Of a stretch of 64,000 nucleotides of DNA, positions 18,716 through 27,432 are shown in pieces. The translations under genes and the position numbers were made by a program. The notes below the pieces were generated by a model that was given only the letters and a program-made list of their open reading frames with translations, searched no databases and had not been told where the DNA came from. Origin of the DNA: FEB-10 sp963710645 (GTDB lineage Bacteria; Acidobacteriota; Thermoanaerobaculia; Thermoanaerobaculales; Sulfomarinibacteraceae); NCBI GenBank assembly GCA_963710645.1, contig CAVQBD010000007.1:182492-246491 (forward strand). Reading direction: 5' to 3'. The stretch's first letter is position 1, and each line of letters begins with the position of its first letter.

Positions 18716-20854
18716 TCAGAAGTTCCAGCCCGCCGAAACGGTGGCCCACTGAACGGTGCCGCTGGTGTCGTACAGATACGGATCGTCGTCTGTGTAGTCG
18801 ACGTAGCGGTACCAGAATCGGAACCAGAGAGTCTCCGAGATGTTGTACTTGAGGTGGACGTTGCCGTCGAGCCGGCTGACGTCCATGTTCGAGTAGCTGT
18901 AGCTGTTGGAAAAGTCAAAGGACATGGACGGATGGGACGCGACGTAATCGTCGGCCCTGAGCTCGTACGGGTCCATCCCACCTTCGGCCACGGTGTAGCC
19001 GAGGTTCAGACCCAGGTCCCATTTGCCGGGGTGGATCTTGATGCCGCCCATGATGGTGTTGGACTCTTCGCTGTACTTGGACACTGTGCGAGAGAAGCCA
19101 TCCTGGCCTCCCATGACTGTGCCTGCTCACCCATCAAAGACTGGGATGCACAGTGGCACGTCCAGGCTCATATCCTGGTAGGCGTAGCCCACGTACCAAT
19201 CCCAATCGGCACTGCCCGGTGTCCAGGCGGTGAGGGTCAGCGAATTGCGGTTCTTTGACCAGTCTGTGAGGTCGCCGTCCGTATTGTCGCCGTCCCAGTA
19301 GACGTACTTGCCGCTGATGGTGGTTTTTCCGGTGAGCCAGGCGGCGCCCAGCTCGGCCTTCATCCAGTTGGATGCCGACGCGGTGGTTTCGGCGATCCGC
19401 TCGCCCTGGAAGTCCTGGTATTGAGGTGTTTCCAGATTCCACGGGTTGGGCCACGGATCGGAAACCAGCGTCGAGCAGGCTCCATCCACCAGCATGAATG
19501 CGTTATTGACGTCCGCATACTTGAGAGCGGCGTCAATTCTCAGACCCTTCATTGGTCGGATCCGGTAGCTCACACCCAGAAGATTGGTTGTGGTCTTCTT
19601 TTCGCCCGGCGCCACCTGGTAGTACTCACGGTCCATGTAGTCGTAATTCCACATGCCGCGCAGGGTGCCGTGCCGGCCGAGGCGGAAGCTCGCATCCAGC
19701 TTGGACGCAAAGGCGTCGCGGTTGAGGGCGGAGTTCCGATATTGATCAAAGGTCTGATCATAAAGTTCGTAGTAGGTCGTTCCAGCCTGCGGGCCGGCAG
19801 GGGTCACACGCTGGATCGGGTCGATGTACACGCTATTGGTGTCGGTCTGATAGATCTTGCCCTGCCAGCGCAAGCGGAGCCGGTTCTTGAACCTCTTGGT
19901 CACGTTGGCGACATAGCCCGAGTAGTCGGCGGTGTTGCCGCTCGACTGGTTCTTGGTTTCTGCCCACACGCCGTTGGCGGTGATGGCGAAACCGTTTTCA
20001 GTGGCCCAGCGGAAGTCGAGCCGAGCCATATCCTTGTCGATGTCGGGCTTGAGATCGGCAGGCACCACACCCACGTCCGAGTCGTACTGCATTCGGTTGT
20101 CGAAGACCGGAACCTGAAGCTCGGGGTGCAGGTTCTTGTCGAAGGTGGCGTCCACCGTGTTGTAATTCTCGCTCAGCTCACGGCTGGTGAAACGGCCACG
20201 GAACGCGACGTTCTTGAAACCGACGGTGGCCTCGAGGGTGGCGTCCGTGGTGCTTTGGTCTCTCTTGTGCGCCTTGCTCGTGATGTGGCAGGAATCGCAG
20301 TGAGACGTGGTGAAGGCCTGGGTGTGGCCGGAACGTTTCTGGTCGTTGTACTCCACGGCCAAGGTCAGCGCCTTGAGACCGGCGAACTGGAGTTCGGTCC
20401 GGTCGTGGAACACGGTGTAGTCGACTCCGTAGTCCTGATTGGGATCCTGGTCGTCCTTGCGCACGGCCTTGCCGTTTGTGGAGGTCGACTCCAGGTAGGC
20501 CATTGGGTCATGGCCCAGACGGTGGGGGAACTTGTTGTAGGTGTTGTGCGACCGGACGGTGCGACTGATGTCGAAGTTCAGGTAGCCGCTGTTTTCGTCC
20601 GTAGCCAGGTATTTGACGCCAAAGTCGAGGGCTCCCCAATTCTGGAATGTGGAGAGCTTGACCTTGCCGATAGGACCCTTTTCGGTGGTCCGAAATTCTG
20701 CGGCCTTGTCCGGTGACCCATCCACATCGGACCACATGGCGCCGATCTCGATCGAACCGGTGGTGTCTTCTACTTCTTCAGTTTCCTGCGCCGTCACCGC
20801 CAAAGGCAGGGCGGTGAGAAGCGCGGCCAGCACGAAAATCTTGAGCTGTTTCAT
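18716..20854 (-). CDS. MtrB/PioB-like outer membrane beta-barrel with a CxxCH motif and an in-frame TGA
   Basis: One reading frame encodes a signal peptide (ends near VTAQ), then repeated barrel strands, ending in TVSAGWNF with the C-terminal Phe of outer-membrane barrels: about 712 codons. The frame is broken only by TGA at 19127-19129 (codon 576), without any shift; reading resumes through GTVMGGQDGFSRTVSKYSEE. MtrB-type barrels sheathe a decaheme cytochrome so that electrons cross the outer membrane, and the gene follows the DmsE/MtrA homologue by 15 bases. Unusually, residues 186-190 form CDSCH, a c-type heme site in a predicted loop. AAGGAGGA precedes ATG 20854. The TGA may be a nonsense mutation, a base error or, least likely, recoding. 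Confidence 0.8.
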
Positions 20855-20869
20855 GGCTGTCCTCCTTCC

Positions 20870-21796
20870 TCACCGCACCATGCCAAAGCCGGCGCCCGTC
20901 AGGGTCTGGGCTGGCAGGTCGGTTCCGTGGATCTGTGAGTGGCACGTGCTGCACTTGGTTGTGAACGACACGTTCATGCCGTGCTCGCCCCAGGGGTTGT
21001 TGCGCTCGTTGCCGCCGATTTCGATCTCTTCGTCCTCCGGGCTGACCAGCCCCGCATGGAAGTGGAACTCATGGCATTGGAGGCAGAGCATGGGTTCGTT
21101 GGCGGTGAGCAGATTGTTGGCCACCGAACCGTGAGCGAGGTGACACAGGTTGCACGACTCCTGGACAGGCTCGTGCTCAAAGACAAAAGGTCCCTCTTTC
21201 GACTGGTGGCAGGTGTAGCAGAGATCGTTCTGCCGCATATTGCTGTTGACCAGCATGTACTCGCCCGCCGAGTGAGGGTTGTGGCAGCTGTTGCAGGTCA
21301 TTTTGCCTTCGGGTACGGGGTGATGGTTCGGCAGCTGAAAGGCCGCGTTCACCTCGGGGTGGCATGCGAAACAAGACTTGGTTGCGTTCTTTTCTTCGTG
21401 GATGCCGTGGCATTCACCGCATGCGATGTTCTCCATGGCGTGGGTCGATGCCTGCCAGTCGGCCAGCGACGAACCATCCACGAAGGCGCCCGCGCCGCCG
21501 ATGTTGCCGTGGCACGACATGCACGCCGCCGAGTCTTCGGCGGTCCATTCCGCAAAGGTGCGGATCAGCGACGCGTCGCCCTCCTCCATGTGCGCAGTGC
21601 CGTCACCATGACAGCCCTCGCACCCCACCTGCCGACCATAGACCTCGAAAGGCTCGATCCGCATGTGGATCTGGTGGACCATGCCGGCGGCGACCTCGTC
21701 GTGGCAGTCCGCGCACGTCGTGTCCTGCGCCACGGCAGGCAAGGCGAGCGCACACGCCGCGGCGAGAACCACCAGCAGTATGCTCCTGTTCAACAT
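20870..21796 (-). CDS. DmsE/MtrA-family decaheme c-type cytochrome
   Basis: 308 residues with a signal peptide (cleavage near ALPAVAQD) and exactly ten CxxCH motifs (CADCH, CEGCH, CMSCH, CGECH, CFACH, CNSCH, CYTCH, CNLCH, CLQCH, CSTCH), matching the DmsE/MtrA periplasmic decaheme family in length and heme count. It should transfer electrons from the inner-membrane/periplasmic pool into the barrel encoded next. AAGGAGGT lies before ATG 21796. A promoter candidate is at 21989-22017. Confidence 0.93.
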   Translation of the reverse strand: MLNRSILLVVLAAACALALPAVAQDTTCADCHDEVAAGMVHQIHMRIEPFEVYGRQVGCEGCHGDGTAHMEEGDASLIRTFAEWTAEDSAACMSCHGNIGGAGAFVDGSSLADWQASTHAMENIACGECHGIHEEKNATKSCFACHPEVNAAFQLPNHHPVPEGKMTCNSCHNPHSAGEYMLVNSNMRQNDLCYTCHQSKEGPFVFEHEPVQESCNLCHLAHGSVANNLLTANEPMLCLQCHEFHFHAGLVSPEDEEIEIGGNERNNPWGEHGMNVSFTTKCSTCHSQIHGTDLPAQTLTGAGFGMVR

Positions 21797-21988
21797 GAAA
21801 ACCTCCTTGCTCCAGTTGAGCGTATGAACCCAAGATTGACCCGGTTCCGGGTCGTGATCACATGACTTGAATAGTGGACTTGACCTGTGCCGTAGGGGTG
21901 CGGTGCCATCCTCACGGGACGGCTGGTCCAGCCTCAGCGGTGGGGCTTTCGAAAGCCGTGACGACGGGGCGTCTCTATCATGTAGAAA

Positions 21989-22017
21989 ACTCTAGTGATC
22001 TCAATATTGACTGTCAA
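21989..22017 (-). promoter_or_regulatory. putative promoter and palindrome for the dmsE-mtrB unit
   Basis: On the minus strand TTGACA (22017-22012), a 17-base spacer and TAGAGT (21994-21989), about 190 bases upstream of the dmsE ATG. The -35 overlaps a perfect palindrome TTGACTGTCAA (22007-22017). The surrounding 21960-22150 is the most AT-rich stretch in the window. No gene is seen between 21797 and 22206. Confidence 0.5.
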
Positions 22018-22206
22018 GTTTTATAGTCGTGTAGTTATACAACTATTCACATCAAATTACTAAGGAATAAGAACTGAAGTAATTGAAAAAGATAGAGTTC
22101 CACCACAATATGGAAAATAAGATAGGTTCTCAGAATCATTGTAAAACAGAACCCAGCGATGAATTCATTCTCAATTGCGACAGAACCAAGAGGTTTGTCG
22201 TGCCAC

Positions 22207-22236
22207 AAAAAAACCGGCAGGCCATGGCCCGCCGGT
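22207..22236 (-). terminator. Rho-independent terminator after the octaheme gene
   Basis: Near-perfect hairpin 22213-22236 (ACCGGCAGGCC / GGCCCGCCGGT) followed on the minus strand by a run of seven T. It closes the monoheme-porin-octaheme unit 20 bases after the stop at 22257. Confidence 0.9.
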
Positions 22237-22256
22237 CGATTGCGGAGGTTGAGATT

Positions 22257-23669
22257 TCAGCGGCCTGCGAAGATCTCCTCGAGGGGGTCGCCACCGTCGT
22301 AACCGAGCGCCTTCCAGTCGAGCCGGCCGTCCGGCCCATGGCAGTCCAGGCATCGCAGCGCGTAGGCGGCAGGCCGGACCTCGTGATTGATCTTCATGTA
22401 ACGGATCGTGTCGGTCCACCTGTAGGACGCGTCGTGAATGCCATAGAGGCCTTCGGCGCCCTCCTTGACCGCTCGGTCCACGTCGCCGTGTACGTAGAGT
22501 TCGTCCACGGTGATGGGCAACAGCCAGTTCTTGCCATCAAGCACGGGGAGCCGCGCCCGGTGGACCTTGAAGGCGGCGAGTCGCGCATTGGGATCGTCCT
22601 TCGATCCCTGAGGAATCGCCATCATCACCGCACCGTCCCGGTCGCGTTCCACCGCCGTTTTCGGCAGCTGCATATGGCTGGTGCCGTTGTACCAGGCGTA
22701 GGTTGGAACCACCTCGATCTGGGCGACGATCTTGGGCACGAATTTGCCCTTTTCGTCGGAGAAGTGGACGTCGGACCAATCTCGAAACACATCGGTGGCT
22801 TCGTCCTGTGCGAAGGTGGGGATGTGGCAGACCGTGCAGTCGACCCTCTTGACATGGTCGTTGAGCAGGGCCTTGGCGTGCGGCGCAGAGTCGTGGCACT
22901 GGCCGTTGTCGCAGGTCAAACGCGCCGCGGCGGAGTCGGTGGCCACGAGGTCGGATCCCCTCCCCGTGACCTTGTGGTTAGTGAAGGAGTGGCAGTCGGC
23001 GCAGGCCAAGCCGACTCCCTCTGAAGCCATGTGGACATCGAACTCGGGCTCCGCGTCGTCCAGGGTGTACTCGATGTCACCCCGTTTGAAGTTGGGGCCT
23101 CCGCCCGATGCTGAGTGGCACCTCAGGCATTGGGTATTGGTGGGTCTGCCAATCCGCTTCGACACCGAGTCGAGGCCTTCCTGGTTCTTCCACAGGATCG
23201 AACGCCACTCCCAGCTGCCGTCCTCGTTCTGATAGACGTCGCGCCGATAGCCCGAGGCGTGACAGATGAGGCAGTCGATGTTCTCGAGCTGTTCACGCGA
23301 CATCTTTGCCGAGGGCATCAGGCCCAGTCCGGCATGACATTTCGAGCATCCGGAAGCCACCACCGTTCCATCGTCGCTCTTGATCTTGCCGATCCAGCTC
23401 GGCACCGGATTGGTGCAGAAATCGTTCACCATGGTGAGTTTGCCCTGCTCCGACCCATGTGAGTTCACCACGTCCGGAGTGGGTCCGAGCCATTGGTAGT
23501 GCTCGGAGTGAAAGAAGTCTTCGGCCTCGTCCTCGTGACAGTTGAGGCAAGTTGAGGTGCCCTCGTATCTCTCGAAATACTCCTGGTGGGAGTAGCTCTT
23601 CTTAGCCGCTGACGCCGGCAATCCGGCGGTCGCGATAACAATGGTGAAAATGAGGATATGCCGCGTCAT
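22257..23669 (-). CDS. octaheme c-type cytochrome (tetrathionate-reductase-family-like)
   Basis: 470 residues with a signal peptide. It has seven CxxCH motifs (CLNCH, CSKCH, CLICH, CLRCH, CADCH, CTVCH, CLDCH) plus one CX4CH (CDNGQCH), eight heme sites in total. The segment with NDFCTNPVP, CSKCHAGLGL and NIDCLICHASGYRRDVY resembles the OTR group of octaheme cytochromes. Members of that group reduce tetrathionate, nitrite or hydroxylamine in vitro; the physiological substrate here is unknown. Last gene of the unit, immediately followed by a terminator. No membrane anchor apart from the signal, so it should be periplasmic or extracellular. Confidence 0.85.
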   Translation of the reverse strand: MTRHILIFTIVIATAGLPASAAKKSYSHQEYFERYEGTSTCLNCHEDEAEDFFHSEHYQWLGPTPDVVNSHGSEQGKLTMVNDFCTNPVPSWIGKIKSDDGTVVASGCSKCHAGLGLMPSAKMSREQLENIDCLICHASGYRRDVYQNEDGSWEWRSILWKNQEGLDSVSKRIGRPTNTQCLRCHSASGGGPNFKRGDIEYTLDDAEPEFDVHMASEGVGLACADCHSFTNHKVTGRGSDLVATDSAAARLTCDNGQCHDSAPHAKALLNDHVKRVDCTVCHIPTFAQDEATDVFRDWSDVHFSDEKGKFVPKIVAQIEVVPTYAWYNGTSHMQLPKTAVERDRDGAVMMAIPQGSKDDPNARLAAFKVHRARLPVLDGKNWLLPITVDELYVHGDVDRAVKEGAEGLYGIHDASYRWTDTIRYMKINHEVRPAAYALRCLDCHGPDGRLDWKALGYDGGDPLEEIFAGR

Positions 23670-23687
23670 GTCTTGCCCCCTTGGAGA

Positions 23688-25394
23688 TTAGAACCGTGCG
23701 GTCAATCCTAGCAGGAACTTGTCGATGCTCGAGGGGGTGTTGAAACCGAGGATCGGCGGCGGATTGGTTCCGAGCTCTTTAGGGGCGCCCATATGCCATC
23801 CCGAACCGCTGTAATCGAAGTCGTAGGTCATGTAGTCCAGCTTGAGGATGAAGCGCTTGGCGATGCGGTGGGTGAGGTACGCCTCCCACACGTTGCCGCG
23901 GACCGAGGTCTTGGGTGCGAACATGGAATCTTCGGCCACTGCCATATTGAACCAATACTCTGAGCCCTGGTTGTACTCCAGGCCGATCTTGGTCTTGTCG
24001 TTGTTGAAGTTGAATCGGGCGCCGACGTAGATCATGTCGCCGCTCTGGCTCTCGGGTGTGCTGAAGGGATCGGACATCAGACCGCCGAAGGGCGTGGTGA
24101 CGTTGTTGGGATCGGTGGACATGTAGCTGTAGCTGAGAAACCAGTCCACGGGTCCGTCCCGGCGCAGAAAGACCAGGCTTGCCCAATCGATGTCTCCCAA
24201 GTTGGCCGACGGCGTGTAGCGGATGACCGCGGGGGGAGCATCCTGGCCGGTGACCGGGTCCAGCGGCATCACAACCAGGCCGTTGAAGCCGTCGGTGACG
24301 TCGAAGGCCCGCAGGGCGGACACCTGGATGAACATGTCTTCCTTGTCATAAAGATCCCAGTTGACGCCGAAGAAGCTGGCGTCCTTGAGCTTGTCGGCGG
24401 GCCGGAGGACCTCGGAGTTTCCGAAGCCGGACTCATAGCCCACTCCGTAGCACAGGCGAAAGGTATTCCAGTCGGTGATGTGCCAACCGAAGGTGATGCC
24501 GTCGAATTGATAGTTCACCACGGTTCCGATGGGCGACCCGCCACGAGGTTCGTCGTTGCGGAATTGGAGTGGCACTCCGCCGGTGGACGGCCGTCGGCCG
24601 ATGGACAGGTAGATGGGGGCGCCGCCAATGTTCTTCCAGTTGAAGTAGGCGCGTTCCACACGGAGAATGTCGGAGTTGGGCACCGACGAGGTCGTGCCGT
24701 CCACGTTGATCGAGGTTGGTTGGCCGTTGAAGACCTGGACTCCGGTGGAGTCGCCCCACACCTTGTACATGGAAAGCCGGCCCTGAAAATCGATGTTCTT
24801 GGCCACCTTGGCGTCCATCTGGAGACGCAGGCGGCTGGTGTAGAGCAGGGAGTTGGAGTAGTCGTAGCCGTCCTGGTAGGTGTAGGGGACGAGAGCACCG
24901 AGGAGGCCCTCCACCATCTCGGGCGGGAACTGACCGATGGTCTCCTTGAGCCAGTCGAAGGTCACGACGTTGTTCAAGTAGTAGAGGTAATCGGCGTAAT
25001 TTTCGCGGATGAGATTGCCCACGTCCTCGGGGGAGGCCGGTGGCATTCCGGTGGCGCCGACATAGAACAGGGTGTCCACGAGCATGCGCTGCAGCTGCAT
25101 GCCGTCGAAGTGGGGCTCGAAGGTCATATCCAGAGAGTTGACCTCGAAGCGGAAATCACCGGTAAAGTTGATGCGGTCAAGCGCGGTCTTGCGCTCGTTC
25201 TTCATGACCCGCTTCTCCAGATCCGCAACCTGGGCTTTGAGCTCGTCGATCTCCTCCTGGTCAATCTCGACGACGGTCACGTCGGTGGTTTCCTCAATGA
25301 TGGTTGCTTCTTCGATCGTCGATCCCTGGGCCCAACCGCCCACGGCGCCGAGAAGTAACACGGCGGTACACAGTACAAATGCTCTGCGCATCAT
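23688..25394 (-). CDS. DUF3373-like outer membrane porin with N-terminal coiled coil
   Basis: 568 residues. Signal peptide, a short coiled coil (QEEIDELKAQVADLEKRVMKNERK, residues about 46-70), then INFTGDFRFEV and many alternating beta strands, ending in FLLGLTARF with terminal Phe. The N-terminal coiled coil plus barrel matches the DUF3373 family, which occurs in porin-cytochrome clusters. Sandwiched between a monoheme and an octaheme cytochrome gene on one transcript, so a role as an outer-membrane conduit or porin for electron transfer is inferred. Two adjacent ATG codons follow AAGGAGGAGG. Confidence 0.78.
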   Translation of the reverse strand: MMRRAFVLCTAVLLLGAVGGWAQGSTIEEATIIEETTDVTVVEIDQEEIDELKAQVADLEKRVMKNERKTALDRINFTGDFRFEVNSLDMTFEPHFDGMQLQRMLVDTLFYVGATGMPPASPEDVGNLIRENYADYLYYLNNVVTFDWLKETIGQFPPEMVEGLLGALVPYTYQDGYDYSNSLLYTSRLRLQMDAKVAKNIDFQGRLSMYKVWGDSTGVQVFNGQPTSINVDGTTSSVPNSDILRVERAYFNWKNIGGAPIYLSIGRRPSTGGVPLQFRNDEPRGGSPIGTVVNYQFDGITFGWHITDWNTFRLCYGVGYESGFGNSEVLRPADKLKDASFFGVNWDLYDKEDMFIQVSALRAFDVTDGFNGLVVMPLDPVTGQDAPPAVIRYTPSANLGDIDWASLVFLRRDGPVDWFLSYSYMSTDPNNVTTPFGGLMSDPFSTPESQSGDMIYVGARFNFNNDKTKIGLEYNQGSEYWFNMAVAEDSMFAPKTSVRGNVWEAYLTHRIAKRFILKLDYMTYDFDYSGSGWHMGAPKELGTNPPPILGFNTPSSIDKFLLGLTARF

Positions 25395-25421
25395 TAGATT
25401 CCTCCTCCTTATTGACGGTTA

Positions 25422-25781
25422 TCAACCGCAGGTCATGGGGTGTTCGGAGTCGGCCGCGTGGTCGATGACCCAGTCTCTGATCTTCTCGAGGTTCTCTTCG
25501 GAGATGACCTCGGTGACCGGCTGATTGTCATGGTTCGGGTCGAGGACATTCTCATGGGAAGAAACGAACTTCTCTTCGAAGAACGTCTCCCACTGGTCCT
25601 GGATGAGAGTCATGGGGGTGTACTCGCCGGCATCGGCGTTTTCGCCGTGGCAGGGGTTGCAGAACTCCTTGTACAGATCCTGGCCCTTGGCCTTCTTCTT
25701 TGCCGCCATCGATACGTCGGCGATTCCAATCGCCATGACCGCGATGACCAGCACTGTGATGATCCAATTCTGTGTGCGCAT
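25422..25781 (-). CDS. small monoheme c-type cytochrome
   Basis: 119 residues from ATG 25781, chosen because AAGGAGGA is correctly spaced before it (an upstream in-frame ATG at 25808 has no such site). Signal peptide to about residue 27 (ending SMAA), lysine-rich spacer, one heme motif CNPCH, and a C-terminal helix EENLEKIRDWVIDHAADSEH typical of cytochrome c folds. First gene of the cytochrome-porin unit, 27 bases before the porin. Probably the periplasmic electron shuttle for the conduit. Confidence 0.85.
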   Translation of the reverse strand: MRTQNWIITVLVIAVMAIGIADVSMAAKKKAKGQDLYKEFCNPCHGENADAGEYTPMTLIQDQWETFFEEKFVSSHENVLDPNHDNQPVTEVISEENLEKIRDWVIDHAADSEHPMTCG

Positions 25782-25856
25782 TCTCGTCCTCCTTGTTCGT
25801 TTTTTCACAAGACCAGAGAGTTGGGTATTTAATAACCCAGCAACTTAATCGGCAAT

Positions 25857-25885
25857 AAAATATGCATGAACACGCATATTGTCAA
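25857..25885 (-). promoter_or_regulatory. strong promoter with operator palindrome, cytochrome-porin operon
   Basis: On the minus strand TTGACA (25885-25880), 17-base spacer, TATTTT (25862-25857). The spacer is almost completely filled by a perfect inverted repeat AATATGC-N8-GCATATT (25859-25880) that touches both promoter elements, an arrangement expected for a repressor site. A weaker inverted repeat GGGTATTTAATAACCC lies just downstream (25823-25838). Confidence 0.65.
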
Positions 25886-25929
25886 GTAGTATTATTATTA
25901 TAAACTGATGTTTTTGAGTGCTTGTCTCA

Positions 25930-26266
25930 AAAAAAACATATTATGCGACAAGTTCTCACGACGACTCGGTGGGTGGGTGGGTGGGGAGGAAAGGCCGGCG
26001 AGTCGGCAGAAGGGGAAACCTCGGGTGAAATGCGAAATTCGAAATTCGAAATTCGAAATGCCCCCCCCTCCCGATTCAAGAGTCAAGATCCAAGTTCCCC
26101 CGCCCACCCGGAGCTCAAGAGGGCGCGATGATCGGGCGTGCCGGGTCACTTTGAGGTCGAGAGTTGATCGTTGAACGTTCAACGTTGAACGTTCCCTCCC
26201 GGCCTCCCGGATGCTGTCGCTGGTAGGCTCGCCCGCTCCTTACGACTCAAAGCCTCCGGATCAGAT
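25930..26266. repeat. intergenic block with three heptamer arrays and a truncated module
   Basis: No gene seen. ATTCGAA heptamers (26033-26059), ATTCAAG/ATCCAAG heptamers (26074-26094), a fragment of the dispersed module up to the conserved GGGCGTGCC but without the hairpin (about 26095-26150), and TTGAACG heptamers (26164-26194). Confidence 0.68.
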
Positions 26267-26842
26267 TCACGGCTGTACCGGGGGAGGAGGCGGATTGTCC
26301 GGCGGTGGGGGCTGATGGTCGGTGGTCCACTGCTGGGCGGCGGCTACGATGGGCTGGGGCGGTTCCGCTTTGAAGAGAGCTCCGCCGATCAGACCGCCTA
26401 TGGCCCCGAAGATCGCGCCGAAGAGGAGGGAGAAGAAGATTCCGGCAACCGCAAAGACGGCGGGACCGGTTGATTCCATGAACCGGGTGACCATTTCCAT
26501 GGCCTCGGGGTCCATGGTTCCCACCTGCTCCATCTGTTCAATGATCTGATCCAAGTCGGTGAGACCGAAGATGGAGTCGATGAGGGCACCCACGATACCT
26601 GCTACGACTCCGTAAACCACTCCGGAAGCCAGGCCGACCACACCTCCGTTGCCGGAAGTGAACCCAAAACCAGCGGCCTTCATATCCTTCGAGTGGAGGT
26701 ACGCCGCGGTGAGACCGCAGGCGATGATCAGGGCGCAGCAGGCGCAGTTGATCATCTCGATGATGGGGATCGCCCCCGCGATTCCGAACGTAAGTCCAGC
26801 GATCAGCGCGGGCTTCAAAATGGAAGGCGTCTGGTTGTCCAT
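26267..26842 (-). CDS. small integral membrane protein, unknown function
   Basis: 191 residues from ATG 26842, which follows AAGGAGG; the upstream in-frame start at 26935 would overlap the DUF2085 gene. Predicted topology is four to five hydrophobic segments rich in Gly/Ala, with a Cys-rich start to the first pair (MINCACCALIIACGL). A loop of acidic residues (DLDQIIEQMEQVGTMDPEAMEMV) separates the last helices, and the tail is nearly all Pro/Gln. The glycine-rich helices resemble DUF4199-type proteins but I do not recognise it firmly. Confidence 0.7.
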   Translation of the reverse strand: MDNQTPSILKPALIAGLTFGIAGAIPIIEMINCACCALIIACGLTAAYLHSKDMKAAGFGFTSGNGGVVGLASGVVYGVVAGIVGALIDSIFGLTDLDQIIEQMEQVGTMDPEAMEMVTRFMESTGPAVFAVAGIFFSLLFGAIFGAIGGLIGGALFKAEPPQPIVAAAQQWTTDHQPPPPDNPPPPPVQP

Positions 26843-26864
26843 GAAATCCTCCTTGTGGGTCGAC

Positions 26865-27389
26865 CTATTGTAAGGGATCGCTGCCCCTGCCAGGAGTGGT
26901 CGGTCCCACCGCTGCAACCATGTCGCCGATGGCATCCGTCAACAGCAGACCAACCAGCACCCCGGGGCCGAGGGCAACCAGAAACCTGGGCCAGTTGGAG
27001 AGGCTGGGCAAGCCGGTGAGGGCCAACGTGAAGTCCACCAGGGACGGGACGAGGGCAACGACGACCCAACTCAGGGGCGGACGGAATCGACGTCCGGAAA
27101 ATACCGCGAAGAGCACACCGGTCAAACCGCCAACGTAGAGACCCGCGCAGCGTGCGCAGACCGCCCATGGCCCGAAGCCGAGATCGAGACATCGCTCCGG
27201 CATCTGGTGACACGCCGGGCCGTAGGCCATCCGAAGCAGGGAGCCCGCGGGAGAACCGAGATGCTCGAGCAAAGGAGCGAGTACCACGCCGCAACAGAAG
27301 ACTGCGGCAAGCGCGGCCACCACCAATAGCCATTTTCGTATTCGTGAGTCGAATCGATCCACGGTTGACGATTGTACGTCGTCCACCAA
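26865..27389 (-). CDS. DUF2085 family membrane protein
   Basis: About 174 residues. The DUF2085 signature is clear: YGPACHQMPERCLDLG followed by WAVCARCAGLYVGG, with paired Cys and His that could bind a metal. Four to five TM helices are predicted. The start is uncertain; TTG 27389 is chosen because GAAGG precedes it and it lies downstream of the dinB stop (27433). It ends 22 bases before the next minus-strand gene, so dinB, this gene and the 26267 gene may share a transcript. Confidence 0.8.
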   Translation of the reverse strand: MVDDVQSSTVDRFDSRIRKWLLVVAALAAVFCCGVVLAPLLEHLGSPAGSLLRMAYGPACHQMPERCLDLGFGPWAVCARCAGLYVGGLTGVLFAVFSGRRFRPPLSWVVVALVPSLVDFTLALTGLPSLSNWPRFLVALGPGVLVGLLLTDAIGDMVAAVGPTTPGRGSDPLQ

Positions 27390-27432
27390 GGCGTACCTTC
27401 GGGTGGACCGTTGCGAGGAGAGTCGAGGCGCG

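Noticed and set aside
19100..19129. Selenocysteine codon at the TGA of the MtrB-like gene
   Set aside because: Only a three-pair hairpin follows the TGA, and a selenocysteine in a barrel loop has no known precedent.
19421..20716. Plus-strand ORF of 431 codons opposite the MtrB-like gene
   Set aside because: The minus frame has signal peptide, barrel strands and family context; the plus frame has none.
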